A DNA stretch of 64,000 nt, from assembly GCF_004327335.1 (NCBI RefSeq), contig NZ_QJUO01000012.1, positions 48,485 through 112,484 on the forward strand, in the 5' to 3' direction. The stretch comes from Stutzerimonas kirkiae. Its GTDB lineage: Bacteria; Pseudomonadota; Gammaproteobacteria; Pseudomonadales; Pseudomonadaceae. Positions 16,930 to 26,216 of this stretch are shown here, one piece after another. The first letter of the stretch is position 1, and each line of letters starts with the position of its first letter. A program made the position numbers and the translations under genes. Under the pieces are notes generated by a model. The model saw only the letters and a program-made list of their open reading frames with translations. It ran no database searches and was not told the DNA's origin.

Positions 16930-19728
16930 TCAGAAGCGGTAGCCGACCTCCAGCCAGAATTGGCGACCAATCTCATAGGTAGGAATGCCGGTGACGTTCA
17001 CACTGGTGCTGTCGGCGACGATAGTCTTGTCCAGTACGTTGAATACGTCGGCATTGACGAAAAGCGCCTGATTGCGTGCTGTGGGCAGTTCCCAGCTCAG
17101 GCGCAGGTCCCAAGTGAAGGCATTGCTGTAGTCACGTTCTTCCCAGACAGCGACTTCCTGCCCTTGATAATCGGCCCTGCGCCCGGTGCTGCCGACTTTG
17201 CTGTAGGCGGCACGGTAGCGGAAGAAGTTGCTCCAACTGAGGTTCCACTGAGGTATTTCTGTCATGGTGGTAAGGCGGGCGGTCCAAGGCCTGTTGTAAT
17301 TGTCAGCCGGACGTTCCGAATAGTGGATGAACTTGCCGTCATACTGGATGATCGGGTCGCTCCAGTAGTCGTCGCCATCCTCGAAGTAGGTTGGTGACGA
17401 CTTTTTGCTGTCGATCCAGTCGAGCGCCACTTGGCCATTGGTTCGTGTTCCGAGCCATGTGAAATCCTGTAGCGGAGTCACGGTCAGGGTGACGATATCG
17501 GTCTCGCTCTTGCCGTCGTTGGTCCAGGTGGTGTAGCTGTTGGCCAGCGTCGGATCGATGGATGGCTCTCCAATGGTAGTGCCGCGAACCTGGATTACTT
17601 GGTCGCGTCCCTTGCGATTGACATACTTGAGGCCGAAGTCGAAATCTGCCCAGCGATGGTTGATACCGAAGGTCAGTTCGTCGTCATAAGCGATATCCAG
17701 CTTGTTGAACTTGACCTGGTTGGTAGCCAGGTTGCCCATGGTCCATTCGCTGTTCAGGGTTGTTCGAGTCTCGGCATTGTGGCGTAAGCGGTTGCGACCT
17801 TCCTTCAAGCGCCAACTGGCGATATTGCGCCCGTAGTAACGGTTGGCGCCAGCCTGTAAGCGGGTGTTGTCATTGCCGAACAGGTCGTAGGCGATGGCCA
17901 GGCGTGGTGCCAGGGTGGTTTTGTCCATGTAGCTATCGTCGTCCAGACGTATCCCAGGGCGTACGGTCAGGCGATTTATTTCGATTGAGTCTTCCAGATA
18001 GAGCGCATAGCTGGTGGTGCTGAACTCGAACTTGCCAGTGGCGTAGCGGGTCCGGGTGCTTAGGAACTGGCCGTCCCAGCCATCGTATCTGGCGTTCGAG
18101 TGATGGGTCGTGCCCAGAGCGCAGGTCAGGTTGTCGGTGATGCCCTGGCTGTTGGTGCAGGTCGAGGTTGCCCTTGGGGAAACATAGGTGCTGGATTCGC
18201 TCAGCCGCTCATAGATGACATGTTGGTCGGCCAGCTCCAGGCCGGCCCTGAACTTGTGGATGGCGCCGAACAACTCGGTGGGATTCCACTGTGTATCGAG
18301 CCGGTACTGATAGCCGGACTGCTTCTGCTCTATGTCGCCGAATTCGCCTTCCAGGGTATTGTTGCCAACTCCCCATGGCTTTGAGTCGGACTTGTACCAT
18401 GACATGTAGTCGTCCGACTCCGCATCACGGGAGAGCTCATATTCGCTCCATCCCAGGGTCTGCTCGATCCGACCCCAGTCAGCCTGCCAGTTGGCCTTGA
18501 AATTGATCTGGGCACCGCCCCGCTCGATGTCTACCCCGGCACCTCGGATACCTGCACGAAAATAGCTGTTCTCTTCCGGAGCGTAGGTGACGCTGCCTTC
18601 CAGGTTCAGGCGTTCGTTGGCTTTCCACACGCCTTTAAGGAAATAGTTGTCGATGCGCCGTCTCTGATCGGCGGTTTCGCTTCCCATCTCGGCGACGTTG
18701 TGGGCCTGGTAGAACATGTTGGTAATGTCCGAGCGCTTCGAAGTGAAGTCGGCCAGGATGCCGAAGTCTTCGGTCAGGTGTCCTTCCAGGGTTGTACGCA
18801 CGGTGAGTTTCTTGAAGTTTGGCTGTTCGTCGTAGGAACTGGAGTTTTCGAAGCTTTCCTCCTGGCTGTCGTCTATGTGGTACTTGGTCCAAGAGGATCG
18901 GGTCATCTGGGACGAAACCTTTCCCCTGAAATCCTGACTGGGTTTTCGCGTGGTGGCTTCGATTACACCGCCATTAAAGCGCCCGTAGGCGGCCGAGACA
19001 TTGCTATCCAGGACCTTTATTTCGTCAAGCAGATCGGTATCCAACGCCATGCCCTGGCTGGTACCGGGAACGCTGTCCAGACGGAAGGGGGTATCTTCCT
19101 GGGCAGGGTCGATGTCGTTGTTCATATTCATGCCATCGACTATGAAGGCGTTCTGGTAGAACTTGGCGCCGTTGATGCTGATTTCAGCCGGGCTTATTTC
19201 TCCTGGTGTCTTACTGCTCTGTTGCTTGTTATCGAACTGCACGTTCGGATGGATCTTGAGCAGGCTGGTGATATCGCCATTACCGGCCGGCAGGCTTTCG
19301 ATGAGGTTGCGGCCAATGACGGTTTCGCCCAAGAGCGAGCGGTGGTCGGAAATCTGAATGTTATCCAGTGCCAGTGGGGCGCCATTGGCTTCTTTCAGTG
19401 TCAGTAGCCCGCTTTCATCCTCCAGCCAATACAACCCGCTTCCCGACAGCAGGTGTTGCAGGGCCTCGCTGCCGCTGTACTCGCCGTGCAGTGGTAATAC
19501 TGACTTGTCGCGTAGCAATCGACTGTCCACGCTGACCTGTATCCCAGCCTGCTGGCCGAAATGGATCAACGCGTCGGCCAAGGGCTGGGCGTCGATATCG
19601 AAGGCATGGACCTGTTGCAGTGAAGAGCCGAAAGCGGATCCCGTCAATAGCAGGGTGAAGGCGGTAGCGTTGAATAGCGCCCGGGCGCCTTGTCGATGAG
19701 CACGGAAATGCTTGGGTAGTTTCGGCAC
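16930..19728 (-). CDS. TonB-dependent receptor with N-terminal signalling domain
   Basis: Outer-membrane receptor of 932 residues. After a signal peptide (to about residue 34) comes an STN/secretin-like signalling domain (about 40-110: FDIDAQPLADALIHFGQQAG, LLSGSGLYWLEDE), which in FecA-type receptors contacts the FecR anti-sigma factor. Then come the plug (INGAKFYQNAFIVDGMNMN) and a long beta-barrel ending in a C-terminal aromatic (EVGYRF). The ECF sigma factor and FecR genes lie upstream on the same strand, so this is a cell-surface-signalling receptor. A Fur-box-like site precedes the sigma gene, suggesting an iron-chelate or haem ligand, but the barrel gives no specific clue. A 287-bp gap with repeat R2 separates it from fecR. 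Confidence 0.92.
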   Translation of the reverse strand: MPKLPKHFRAHRQGARALFNATAFTLLLTGSAFGSSLQQVHAFDIDAQPLADALIHFGQQAGIQVSVDSRLLRDKSVLPLHGEYSGSEALQHLLSGSGLYWLEDESGLLTLKEANGAPLALDNIQISDHRSLLGETVIGRNLIESLPAGNGDITSLLKIHPNVQFDNKQQSSKTPGEISPAEISINGAKFYQNAFIVDGMNMNNDIDPAQEDTPFRLDSVPGTSQGMALDTDLLDEIKVLDSNVSAAYGRFNGGVIEATTRKPSQDFRGKVSSQMTRSSWTKYHIDDSQEESFENSSSYDEQPNFKKLTVRTTLEGHLTEDFGILADFTSKRSDITNMFYQAHNVAEMGSETADQRRRIDNYFLKGVWKANERLNLEGSVTYAPEENSYFRAGIRGAGVDIERGGAQINFKANWQADWGRIEQTLGWSEYELSRDAESDDYMSWYKSDSKPWGVGNNTLEGEFGDIEQKQSGYQYRLDTQWNPTELFGAIHKFRAGLELADQHVIYERLSESSTYVSPRATSTCTNSQGITDNLTCALGTTHHSNARYDGWDGQFLSTRTRYATGKFEFSTTSYALYLEDSIEINRLTVRPGIRLDDDSYMDKTTLAPRLAIAYDLFGNDNTRLQAGANRYYGRNIASWRLKEGRNRLRHNAETRTTLNSEWTMGNLATNQVKFNKLDIAYDDELTFGINHRWADFDFGLKYVNRKGRDQVIQVRGTTIGEPSIDPTLANSYTTWTNDGKSETDIVTLTVTPLQDFTWLGTRTNGQVALDWIDSKKSSPTYFEDGDDYWSDPIIQYDGKFIHYSERPADNYNRPWTARLTTMTEIPQWNLSWSNFFRYRAAYSKVGSTGRRADYQGQEVAVWEERDYSNAFTWDLRLSWELPTARNQALFVNADVFNVLDKTIVADSTSVNVTGIPTYEIGRQFWLEVGYRF

Positions 19729-19857
19729 GAACGATTCCCCTTGTTTTCGATGGCAGATGCAAACGAATATCGCTTGCGCCGGACAAAGACGGAGATCGTT
19801 GGAAAATTTTCAGAAAATATTCGCACCATGTTCGGCGCAGGAGCATTCCCGTCCTGG

Positions 19858-20011
19858 CGATCGCGCGATGCCGTTATTCACTGGCAAGGTGCTTCGATAA
19901 AAGCGCTGGAGGCTTAAGGCTGGACGAAAAACACACCGGCGGCCAGGCTCTTTCGCCCAGCCTTGAGCCTTCCAGCGCTGTTTTCGGCTGTTTGCCGTGC
20001 ATGGCGCTGCC
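19858..20011 (+). repeat. Hairpin repeat, copy R2
   Basis: About 154 bp between the TonB receptor and fecR genes. Arms at 19902-19924 and 19957-19979 are near-perfect inverted repeats; outer flanks gcttcgataaaagcgctgga and cggctgtttgccgtgcat match copies R1 and R3. Its hairpin could separate fecR from receptor transcription. Confidence 0.78.
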
Positions 20012-20015
20012 TTGG

Positions 20016-21023
20016 TTAGTTCCCCTCGATGACCAGCACGTACGGCGACCAGCTTTCCACTTTGCCGCCATGGGGGGTGACCAGTGCCTGCAGGGCCGTC
20101 AGGGGATCGCTCAGGTCATAGAGCCCGGTCACGCGGCGGCTGGCCAACTCCGGGGCGCGCAAGACGATCCAGCCTGGATAGTGCTGGCGAAACTGCTCCA
20201 GCAGTTCTCCGATGCTCTGGTCCTTGGCGATCAACTGGTCGTTGCGCCAGGCGGCGATCTGGCTGGCAGGCAATGCATCGACCTGGGTCAGGCCGCTCTG
20301 GCGGTCGAGCCGCCAGCGTTGCCCCTTGCCCAGTTCCGAACGGCCGGCCTGGCTGTCCACGCGCACCGAGCCGTGTGCCACGGCAACCTCCAGGTAGTGC
20401 GCTCCCAGGCCGACGGAAAAGCCTGTACCGGTTACCGTCACCTGTTGCCCGGCGGCCTGCACGGTGAAGCTGCGCGGGTCCTTCTTCACTTCGAAGAAGG
20501 CATCGCCCCGCAGCAGTTCGAGGTGCCGTTGCCGTTCGTCGAAGTACAGCTCGACGGCCGCGCCACCTCTCAGCCATAGCTGGCTGCCATCTTCCAGCGC
20601 CATGTGCCGGGCTGGGCCGGGAGGCGCTTGAAAGTCCGCCTGTGGGCGCAGCAGGAAGATGATGCCGGCCAGCAGCAGGCAAGCGGCCAGTGCCAGCATC
20701 CGGCCATGGCGGTTCCTGCGCGGCAGTGCCGCTGTCGCTGCCGGCGGCGCGGGCCAATGGGTGGCGGTCGTCGCCGGCAGTGCGCCGCTCAACGCCCAGA
20801 CCCGCTGTGCCTTGCGCCAGGCACGGGCGTGCTCCGGCGCGGCCTGCTGCCATGCCTCGCATTCCGCGTGCAGGCGTTCGTCCGCCGGGTCGGCTTGCAG
20901 GCGCAGCAGCCAGTCGAGTGCGCTGTCGGTCAGAGGATCGTTCATCGGCATGCCTGTAGGCGCAGGGTCGATAAGGGCATCTTGGTCACAGGGCGGCAAT
21001 GGTACATCACTCGGGCTCGTCAT
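20016..21023 (-). CDS. fecR: FecR-family anti-sigma/regulatory protein
   Basis: Inner-membrane signal-transducing regulator of 335 residues. The cytoplasmic N-terminal part (ALDWLLRLQADPADERLH, AWRKAQRVW) binds the ECF sigma factor; one membrane segment lies at about 110-127 (LALAACLLLAGIIFLL); the periplasmic FecR domain (about 140-240, GDAFFEVKKDPRSFTVQ) and a C-terminal STN-like contact region follow. The reading used overlaps the sigma gene by 17 bp; in-frame ATGs at 20951 or 20945 would give 311 or 309 residues, equally plausible, and none has a strong ribosome-binding site. Partner genes are the sigma factor upstream and the receptor downstream. Confidence 0.9.
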   Translation of the reverse strand: MTSPSDVPLPPCDQDALIDPAPTGMPMNDPLTDSALDWLLRLQADPADERLHAECEAWQQAAPEHARAWRKAQRVWALSGALPATTATHWPAPPAATAALPRRNRHGRMLALAACLLLAGIIFLLRPQADFQAPPGPARHMALEDGSQLWLRGGAAVELYFDERQRHLELLRGDAFFEVKKDPRSFTVQAAGQQVTVTGTGFSVGLGAHYLEVAVAHGSVRVDSQAGRSELGKGQRWRLDRQSGLTQVDALPASQIAAWRNDQLIAKDQSIGELLEQFRQHYPGWIVLRAPELASRRVTGLYDLSDPLTALQALVTPHGGKVESWSPYVLVIEGN

Positions 21024-21513
21024 CCAGACAGGCCGAGCAATGCGCGAGGGCGCTGTGTACCAGTTGATGCGCCAGGCCGACGGAAATCTCCAGGTGGGCC
21101 GCGATCTGCTGCAGGGTATGCCCGCCCAGGCGGTGCATCTCGAAGGCGATGCGGGTGCGCATTGGCAACTGCTCCAGCGCTTCGGCGATCAGGCGTAATT
21201 CGTCCTGCTGGCAGACTTGCTGTTCCGGGGATGGGGTGCTGGCGACCAGGTTGACGATGGCGGCCTGCGGGTCGTCGGTTCCCGGCGCCTTGCTGGTCTG
21301 GCGCAACTGATCCAGCGCCAGGTTGCGGACGATACGGTACAGGTAGGCCTGGGGCTGGTTCAGGGGCTCATGGCTGGCGTGGCTGAAGCGCAGCCAGGCT
21401 TCCTGCACGACTTCTTCGGCCTGGGCACGGCAACCGGTGATGGGCGTGGCGTAGTCCACCAGGGCGGTACGGTGCGTCAGATAGAGCTGGAGTTTCTGGG
21501 CGTTTTCGTCCAC
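21007..21513 (-). CDS. ECF-subfamily RNA polymerase sigma factor (FecI-like)
   Basis: Extracytoplasmic-function sigma factor of 168 residues. Region 2 is visible as AEEVVQEAWLRFSH and YLYRIVRNLALDQLR; region 4 as LEQLPMRTRIAFEMHRLGGHTLQQIAAHLEIS, the helix-turn-helix that reads the -35 element. It is the first gene of a sigma-FecR-receptor unit of the iron-starvation type and should activate the receptor gene when the receptor is occupied. A Fur-box-like sequence at 21564-21582 lies about 50 bp upstream. Confidence 0.94.
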   Translation of the reverse strand: MDENAQKLQLYLTHRTALVDYATPITGCRAQAEEVVQEAWLRFSHASHEPLNQPQAYLYRIVRNLALDQLRQTSKAPGTDDPQAAIVNLVASTPSPEQQVCQQDELRLIAEALEQLPMRTRIAFEMHRLGGHTLQQIAAHLEISVGLAHQLVHSALAHCSACLDDEPE

Positions 21514-21563
21514 GGAAGGCGTCTGGCTGGGGAGTCCGGCGGCGGGCGATGCTAGCTCAAATG

Positions 21564-21582
21564 TAGAATCATTATCAATTCT
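21564..21582 (-). promoter_or_regulatory. Candidate Fur box of the ECF sigma gene
   Basis: The 19-mer, read on the minus strand as agaattgataatgattcta, agrees with the Fur consensus at 12 of 19 positions and has an intact GATAATGAT core. It sits between the divergent sigma-factor and HDOD genes. Confidence 0.55.
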
Positions 21583-21685
21583 CGTTTTGCCGCCTTGCCG
21601 AGCGGATCAACGCTTGAAATGGCATACAGGACTCGCGCAAAGTGCATGCCTGCAAAATGCCTTGCCATTCATCCGAGATTCCTCC

Positions 21686-22552
21686 ATGCCCACCGATCTC
21701 AGTGCCGAACAAATCCAGAAAGTCCTGCAGGGCATCAGCGTACCGCCGCAGCCGCAGATCATGGTCGATCTGCAGATGGAGCAGGTCATGCCCAGCCCGG
21801 ACCTGAGGAACATCGCCCGGCTGATCAGCCAGGACCCGGGGCTGTCCGGTGCGTTGTTGAAGATCGTCAATTCGCCCTATTTCGGCCTTGCCAACAAGGT
21901 TGGCTCGATTCAGCGGGCGGTCAATCTGCTGGGTAGCGACTCGGTGATCAATATGATCAATGCCCTGTCGATCCGTGGCGAGATGAGCGATGACACTATC
22001 GTCACCCTGAGTCGCTTCTGGGACACCGCGCAGGATGTCGCGATGACCTGCCTGACCCTGGCCAAGCGCATCGGCTGCGAGGGGGTGGATGAGGCCTATA
22101 CCCTGGGGCTGTTCCACAATTGCGGCATCCCGCTGATGCTCAAGCGCTTTCCGAACTACATGGAGGTGCTGGAAGAGTCCTATGCCAGCGCGCAGGATGG
22201 GTCGCGCATCGTCGATACCGAGAACCGGCTGCTCAATACCAACCATGCCGTGGTCGGGTATTTCACCGCCAAGTCGTGGAACCTGCCGCGGCACCTGTGC
22301 GAGGCCATCGCCAACCACCACAACGCGCTGTCGATCTTCCAGGACGACAGTGCGCGTGATGCCCAGCTCAAGAACCTGCTGGCGATCCTGAAAATGGCCG
22401 AGCACATCTGCAAGTGCCACCGTGTGCTGGGCAACCAGGCCGAGGACCATGAGTGGCTGGCCATCGAATCCCTGGTACTGGATTACGTCGGGCTGACCGA
22501 GTACGACTTCCAACTGTTGCGTGAGAATATCCGAGAACTGGGGGTGGCCTGA
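21686..22552 (+). CDS. HDOD-domain protein
   Basis: Protein of 288 residues with one HDOD domain (about 20-215), a relative of HD phosphohydrolases that lacks the metal-binding HD pair and acts in signalling. Features are a hydrophobic core SQDPGLSGALLKIVNSPYFG, the GLFHNCGIPLML motif where true HD enzymes have HD, and AIANHHN further on. There is no attached response-regulator or GGDEF domain. The ATG at 21686 precedes the domain; upstream in-frame starts lack support. Divergent from the ECF sigma gene. Role not deducible. Confidence 0.85.
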   Translation: MPTDLSAEQIQKVLQGISVPPQPQIMVDLQMEQVMPSPDLRNIARLISQDPGLSGALLKIVNSPYFGLANKVGSIQRAVNLLGSDSVINMINALSIRGEMSDDTIVTLSRFWDTAQDVAMTCLTLAKRIGCEGVDEAYTLGLFHNCGIPLMLKRFPNYMEVLEESYASAQDGSRIVDTENRLLNTNHAVVGYFTAKSWNLPRHLCEAIANHHNALSIFQDDSARDAQLKNLLAILKMAEHICKCHRVLGNQAEDHEWLAIESLVLDYVGLTEYDFQLLRENIRELGVA

Positions 22553-22610
22553 GCGGCGCCAGGCATAGGCGGCAGCACATTGGCGGCGTGTATCGGGGAT
22601 GGTGGAGCGC

Positions 22611-22722
22611 AAAAAAAAGACCCGGCAAGAGCCGGGTCAAAACCGTGATTAGCCTGATGAGGAGATAACCTGAAAGACCGATGCCCGGCTTCCAGCCTAT
22701 CTGGCCGATCTCGCGATCAGCT
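22611..22722 (-). ncRNA. prrF: PrrF-family iron-responsive small RNA, copy 1
   Basis: About 112-nt leftward transcript. It contains the PrrF pairing core (ggttatctcctcatcaggct on the minus strand), the 5' start agctgatcgcgagatc and a terminator stem gacccggc / gccgggtc followed by eight U. The promoter is TTGACT, 16 bp, TATTAT, with a Fur box over it. PrrF RNAs repress iron-using proteins (sdhCDAB, acnA, sodB) when iron is low. The last 60-plus bases are identical to copy 2 at 53309-53418. Recognised from memory of P. aeruginosa PrrF1/PrrF2; I could not run a covariance search. Confidence 0.92.
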
Positions 22723-22728
22723 GTCTCG

Positions 22729-22757
22729 AATAATAACGATTATCATTGCCCAGTCAA
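22729..22757 (-). promoter_or_regulatory. Fur box and sigma-70 promoter of PrrF copy 1
   Basis: Fur box aataataacgattatcatt at 22729-22747. On the minus strand, -35 TTGACT is at 22752-22757 and -10 TATTAT at 22730-22735, spacing 16. Fur bound here would cover the -10 element. The remaining 290 bp up to cyaY hold no gene that I can see. Confidence 0.85.
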
Positions 22758-23049
22758 GTCATTTGATAAATGATTTTGATTTTTATCTTCTCGCGCCCGG
22801 GATGGATATCGAAAGTTCCGGGTTGTGGCTCCATACAGGCTTCGAGCGGCAAGCGCTCCGCCGCATGGCAAGGGGAAGCGCCGGACAGTGCAAAAGGTTG
22901 CATCGTCGCTGTGCCACGATGCCCCATGCACACAGCGCCGCCTCGAGGCTTTTTCCCGCTGCATGAGTTTGCCGCCTGGAGCTGTTGCGATCGGGCCTGA
23001 CAGCCCCTAAGCTCGCCAGCCGTTCGACAGTCTTTTTCCGAGGAATACC

Positions 23050-23382
23050 ATGAGTCTCAGCGAAGCCCGTTTTCATGATCTGGTCGATGCCGTACAGGAA
23101 GCGGTCGAGGACGTTTTCGACGACAGCGGGCTGGATGTCGATCTGGAGAATTCCGGCGGTGTGCTGACCGTGCGTTTCGACAATGGTAGCCAGCTTATCC
23201 TCAGTCGCCAGGCACCCTTGCTGCAGTTGTGGGTCGCCGCGCGATCGGGCGGTTTTCACTTCGATTACGACGAGTCGGAGCAGCTATGGCTCTGCGACAC
23301 CAGCGGCGAGCGCCTTGGCGATCTGCTGAGCCGCGCCACGCTGGAACAGGGCGGGGAAGGCCTGGACTTCGAAGACCTCTGA
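23050..23382 (+). CDS. cyaY: Frataxin-like iron-sulfur assembly protein CyaY
   Basis: Bacterial frataxin of 110 residues, an iron-binding modulator of IscS-dependent iron-sulfur cluster assembly. The acidic first helix (FHDLVDAVQEAVEDVFDD) and the sheet (VDLENSGGVLTVRF, LLQLWVAARSGGFHFDY) are typical. AGGAA lies 6 bp before the ATG. Its usual divergent partner, the LptM-type lipoprotein gene, is at 14859; here PrrF copy 1 is its divergent neighbour instead. Confidence 0.95.
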   Translation: MSLSEARFHDLVDAVQEAVEDVFDDSGLDVDLENSGGVLTVRFDNGSQLILSRQAPLLQLWVAARSGGFHFDYDESEQLWLCDTSGERLGDLLSRATLEQGGEGLDFEDL

Positions 23383-23579
23383 AATCATTAGGGTGAGGAG
23401 CAACTGGAAGCTTGAATCCATGGGCTGGAAGCGCAATCTCTGGCTTGTCGGTGCGCCTGGCGCAGCCTACGACAGCGCCCATCTCATGGCTGCTTCTACC
23501 CATCGCGCCCTTGTCCGTTTTCCTACCGCCCCTTGTAAGGGATGCCTGTGAAATCCCGTTCAATGACAGGCCAATAGCC

Positions 23580-24392
23580 ATGCCGGAACTTCCCGAAGTC
23601 GAAACCACCCGTCGCGGTATCGAACCGCATCTCGTCGGGCAGCGCGTCGAGCGTGTGATCGTGCGTGAGCGGCGCTTGCGCTGGCCGATCCCCGAGGACT
23701 TGGATATCCGCCTGTCCGGCCAGCGTATCGAGCGCGTCGAGCGGCGCGCCAAGTACCTGCTGATCGGTGCGCAGACGGGTACGCTGATCGCCCATCTGGG
23801 CATGTCCGGCAGCCTGCGCCTGGTGCCGGGCGACCTGCCGGCGGCGCGGCATGAGCATGTCGACCTGTTGCTGGAGTCGGGCCTGGCGCTGCGCTATACC
23901 GACCCGCGGCGCTTCGGTGCGCTGCTCTGGAGCCTCGACCCGGCCAGTCATGAACTGCTGGCGCGGCTCGGTCCGGAGCCGCTGAGCGAGGTCTTCGATG
24001 GCGACCGGCTGTTCCAGGCCTCGCGCGGGCGCAGCATGGCGATCAAGCCGTTCATCATGGATAACGCGGTGGTGGTCGGCGTCGGCAATATCTATGCGAG
24101 CGAAGCGCTGTTCGCCGCCGGTATCGACCCCAACCGGGTCGCCGGTACGGTTTCGCGGGCGCGCTACCTGAAGCTTGGCGCAGAGATCAAGCGCGTGCTG
24201 GCGCATGCCATCGAGCGTGGCGGCACTACCCTGCGCGATTTCGTCGGCGGCGATGGCAAGCCCGGTTATTTCCAGCAGGAGCTGTTCGTCTACGGTCGTG
24301 GCGGGCAACCCTGCAAGTGTTGCGGCACCACCCTGCGCGAAGTCCGCCTGGGGCAACGCTCCAGCGTCTATTGCCCGCGTTGCCAACGTTGA
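23580..24392 (+). CDS. mutM: Formamidopyrimidine-DNA glycosylase
   Basis: Base-excision repair enzyme of 270 residues that removes 8-oxoguanine and nicks the strand. The mature N-terminus [12 protein letters not shown] provides the catalytic Pro and Glu. The H2TH region ([20 protein letters not shown]) and the C-terminal zinc finger (CKCCG then CPRC) are complete. The ATG at 23580 is fixed by the need for Pro at position 2; the 56 upstream in-frame codons are discarded. The 197-bp gap from cyaY shows no feature. Confidence 0.97.
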   Translation: MPELPEVETTRRGIEPHLVGQRVERVIVRERRLRWPIPEDLDIRLSGQRIERVERRAKYLLIGAQTGTLIAHLGMSGSLRLVPGDLPAARHEHVDLLLESGLALRYTDPRRFGALLWSLDPASHELLARLGPEPLSEVFDGDRLFQASRGRSMAIKPFIMDNAVVVGVGNIYASEALFAAGIDPNRVAGTVSRARYLKLGAEIKRVLAHAIERGGTTLRDFVGGDGKPGYFQQELFVYGRGGQPCKCCGTTLREVRLGQRSSVYCPRCQR

Positions 24393-24423
24393 TCCCGGCC
24401 CAAGTGCTATGCCTGAAGCCCGG

Positions 24424-24570
24424 GGCGATCGCGCTATGCTGTCATTCATTGGGCAAGGCGCTTCGATAAAAGCGCTGGAGGCTGGAAGCTGGACGAAAAA
24501 CACTGACGCCACGCTCTCTCGTCCAGCCTCCAGCGCTCTTGTCGGCTGTTTACCGCGCATAGCGCGATGG
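24424..24570 (+). repeat. Hairpin repeat, copy R3
   Basis: About 147 bp between mutM and murJ, same orientation as R2. Inverted arms lie at 24471-24496 and 24519-24537 (tcgtccagcctccagcgct). It shares the gcgatcgcg outer end, gcttcgataaaagcgctgga and ggctgttt flank with R2. Confidence 0.8.
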
Positions 24571-24619
24571 AGCCCATGGCTGTACTGCTGTACTACACTC
24601 TGCGCCAGAAAGGTATTCC

Positions 24620-26158
24620 ATGAATCTGCTCAAGTCGCTGTCCGCTGTCAGTTCACTGACGATGTTGTCCCGTGTGCTGGGCTTCGTTCGCGACACCATC
24701 ATCGGCCGTATCTTCGGCGCCGGCGTGGCCTCCGATGCCTTCGTGGTCGCCTTCAGGTTGCCCAACCTGCTGCGCCGCATCTTTGCCGAGGGCGCCTTCT
24801 CCCAGGCTTTCGTGCCGATCCTGGGCGAATACAAGACCCAGCAGGGTGAGGAGGCGACGCGCACCTTCCTCGCCTATGTCAGCGGCCTGCTGACCCTGGT
24901 GCTGGCGCTGGTCACGCTGCTCGGCATGCTGGCGGCACCCTGGATCGTGTGGATTTCCGCGCCGGGTTTCGCCGACGAGGCCGAGCGTTTCGAGCTGACC
25001 GTCGACCTGTTGCGAGTGACCTTCCCCTATATCCTGCTGATCTCGCTGTCCTCGCTGAGCGGGGCGGTGCTCAATACCTGGAACCGCTTCTCGGTGCCGG
25101 CCTTCGTGCCGACCCTGCTGAATCTCAGCATGATCGTCTTCGCGCTGTTGCTGGCGCCGTACTTCGACCCGCCGATCATGGCCCTGGGCTGGGCGGTGCT
25201 GGCCGGAGGTGTGCTGCAACTGTGCTGGCAACTGCCGCACCTGAAGAAGATCGGCATGCTCGTGCTGCCACGCCTGAACTGGCGCGACACGGGGGTGTGG
25301 CGGGTGCTGAAGCTGATGGGGCCGGCGATCTTCGGTGTTTCGGTCAGCCAGATCTCGCTGATCATCAACACCGCCTTCGCCTCGTTCCTGGTGGCCGGTT
25401 CGGTGTCCTGGATGTACTACGCCGACCGGCTGATGGAGCTGCCGTGCGGCGTGTTGGGGGTGGCGCTGGGCACCATCCTGCTGCCGGCGCTGTCGCGTAC
25501 CCATGCGCGGGCGGACCATGCGGAGTATTCGCGGCTACTGGACTGGGGCCTGCGCTTGTGCTTCCTGCTGGCGCTGCCCAGTGCGCTGGCGCTGGCGGTG
25601 CTGGCCGAGCCGCTGACGGTGTCGCTGTTCCAGTACGGCAAGTTCACCGCCCACGATGCGCAGATGACCCAGCAGGCGCTGATCGCCTATTCGGTGGGGC
25701 TGCTGGGGATCATCCTGGTGAAAATCCTGGCGCCGGGCTTCTATGCGCGGCAGAACATGCGCACGCCGGTGAAGATCGCGCTGGTCACGCTACTGGTGAC
25801 GCAATTGCTCAATCTGCTGCTGATCGGCCCGCTGGCCCATGCCGGCCTGGCCCTGGCGATCGGCCTCGGCGCCTGCCTGAATGCCGGGCTGCTGTTCTGG
25901 CACCTGCGCAAGGGCGGTTACTACCGGCCGCTGCCAGGCTGGGGGCGGTTCCTTCTCAAGCTGCTGCTGGCGGTGGCGGTGATGGTCGGTGCATTGCTGC
26001 TGGCCTTGCACTACATGCCGGCCTGGGATGAGGGCGGCATGGCGCTGCGTCTGCTGCGCCTGGGCGGCCTGGTGCTGCTGGGGCTGGCGGCTTACTTCGG
26101 TAGCCTGGCGCTGCTGGGCTTTCGCCCCGGTGACTTCGCCCGTCGCTCCGTGGCGTAG
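24620..26158 (+). CDS. murJ: Lipid II flippase MurJ
   Basis: MOP-superfamily inner-membrane protein of 512 residues with fourteen predicted membrane segments; flips lipid II for peptidoglycan synthesis. Typical features are the N-terminal [40 protein letters not shown] with essential Arg and Glu residues in the central cavity, and [13 protein letters not shown]. It is full length. In many pseudomonads murJ is followed by ribF-ileS; here it is followed by convergent prmA, so the context is altered. Confidence 0.96.
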   Translation: MNLLKSLSAVSSLTMLSRVLGFVRDTIIGRIFGAGVASDAFVVAFRLPNLLRRIFAEGAFSQAFVPILGEYKTQQGEEATRTFLAYVSGLLTLVLALVTLLGMLAAPWIVWISAPGFADEAERFELTVDLLRVTFPYILLISLSSLSGAVLNTWNRFSVPAFVPTLLNLSMIVFALLLAPYFDPPIMALGWAVLAGGVLQLCWQLPHLKKIGMLVLPRLNWRDTGVWRVLKLMGPAIFGVSVSQISLIINTAFASFLVAGSVSWMYYADRLMELPCGVLGVALGTILLPALSRTHARADHAEYSRLLDWGLRLCFLLALPSALALAVLAEPLTVSLFQYGKFTAHDAQMTQQALIAYSVGLLGIILVKILAPGFYARQNMRTPVKIALVTLLVTQLLNLLLIGPLAHAGLALAIGLGACLNAGLLFWHLRKGGYYRPLPGWGRFLLKLLLAVAVMVGALLLALHYMPAWDEGGMALRLLRLGGLVLLGLAAYFGSLALLGFRPGDFARRSVA

Positions 26159-26216
26159 CTGGGCGCGATCGTTCAGGTGCGCCTGGCGCACCCTGGGTCC
26201 CGGGGTGCGTTAGCCG

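Noticed and set aside
23395..23470. Possible sixth copy of the hairpin repeat before mutM (ctggaagcttgaa, ggctggaagcgc)
   Set aside because: Only short ctggaag matches; no second arm or shared flank.
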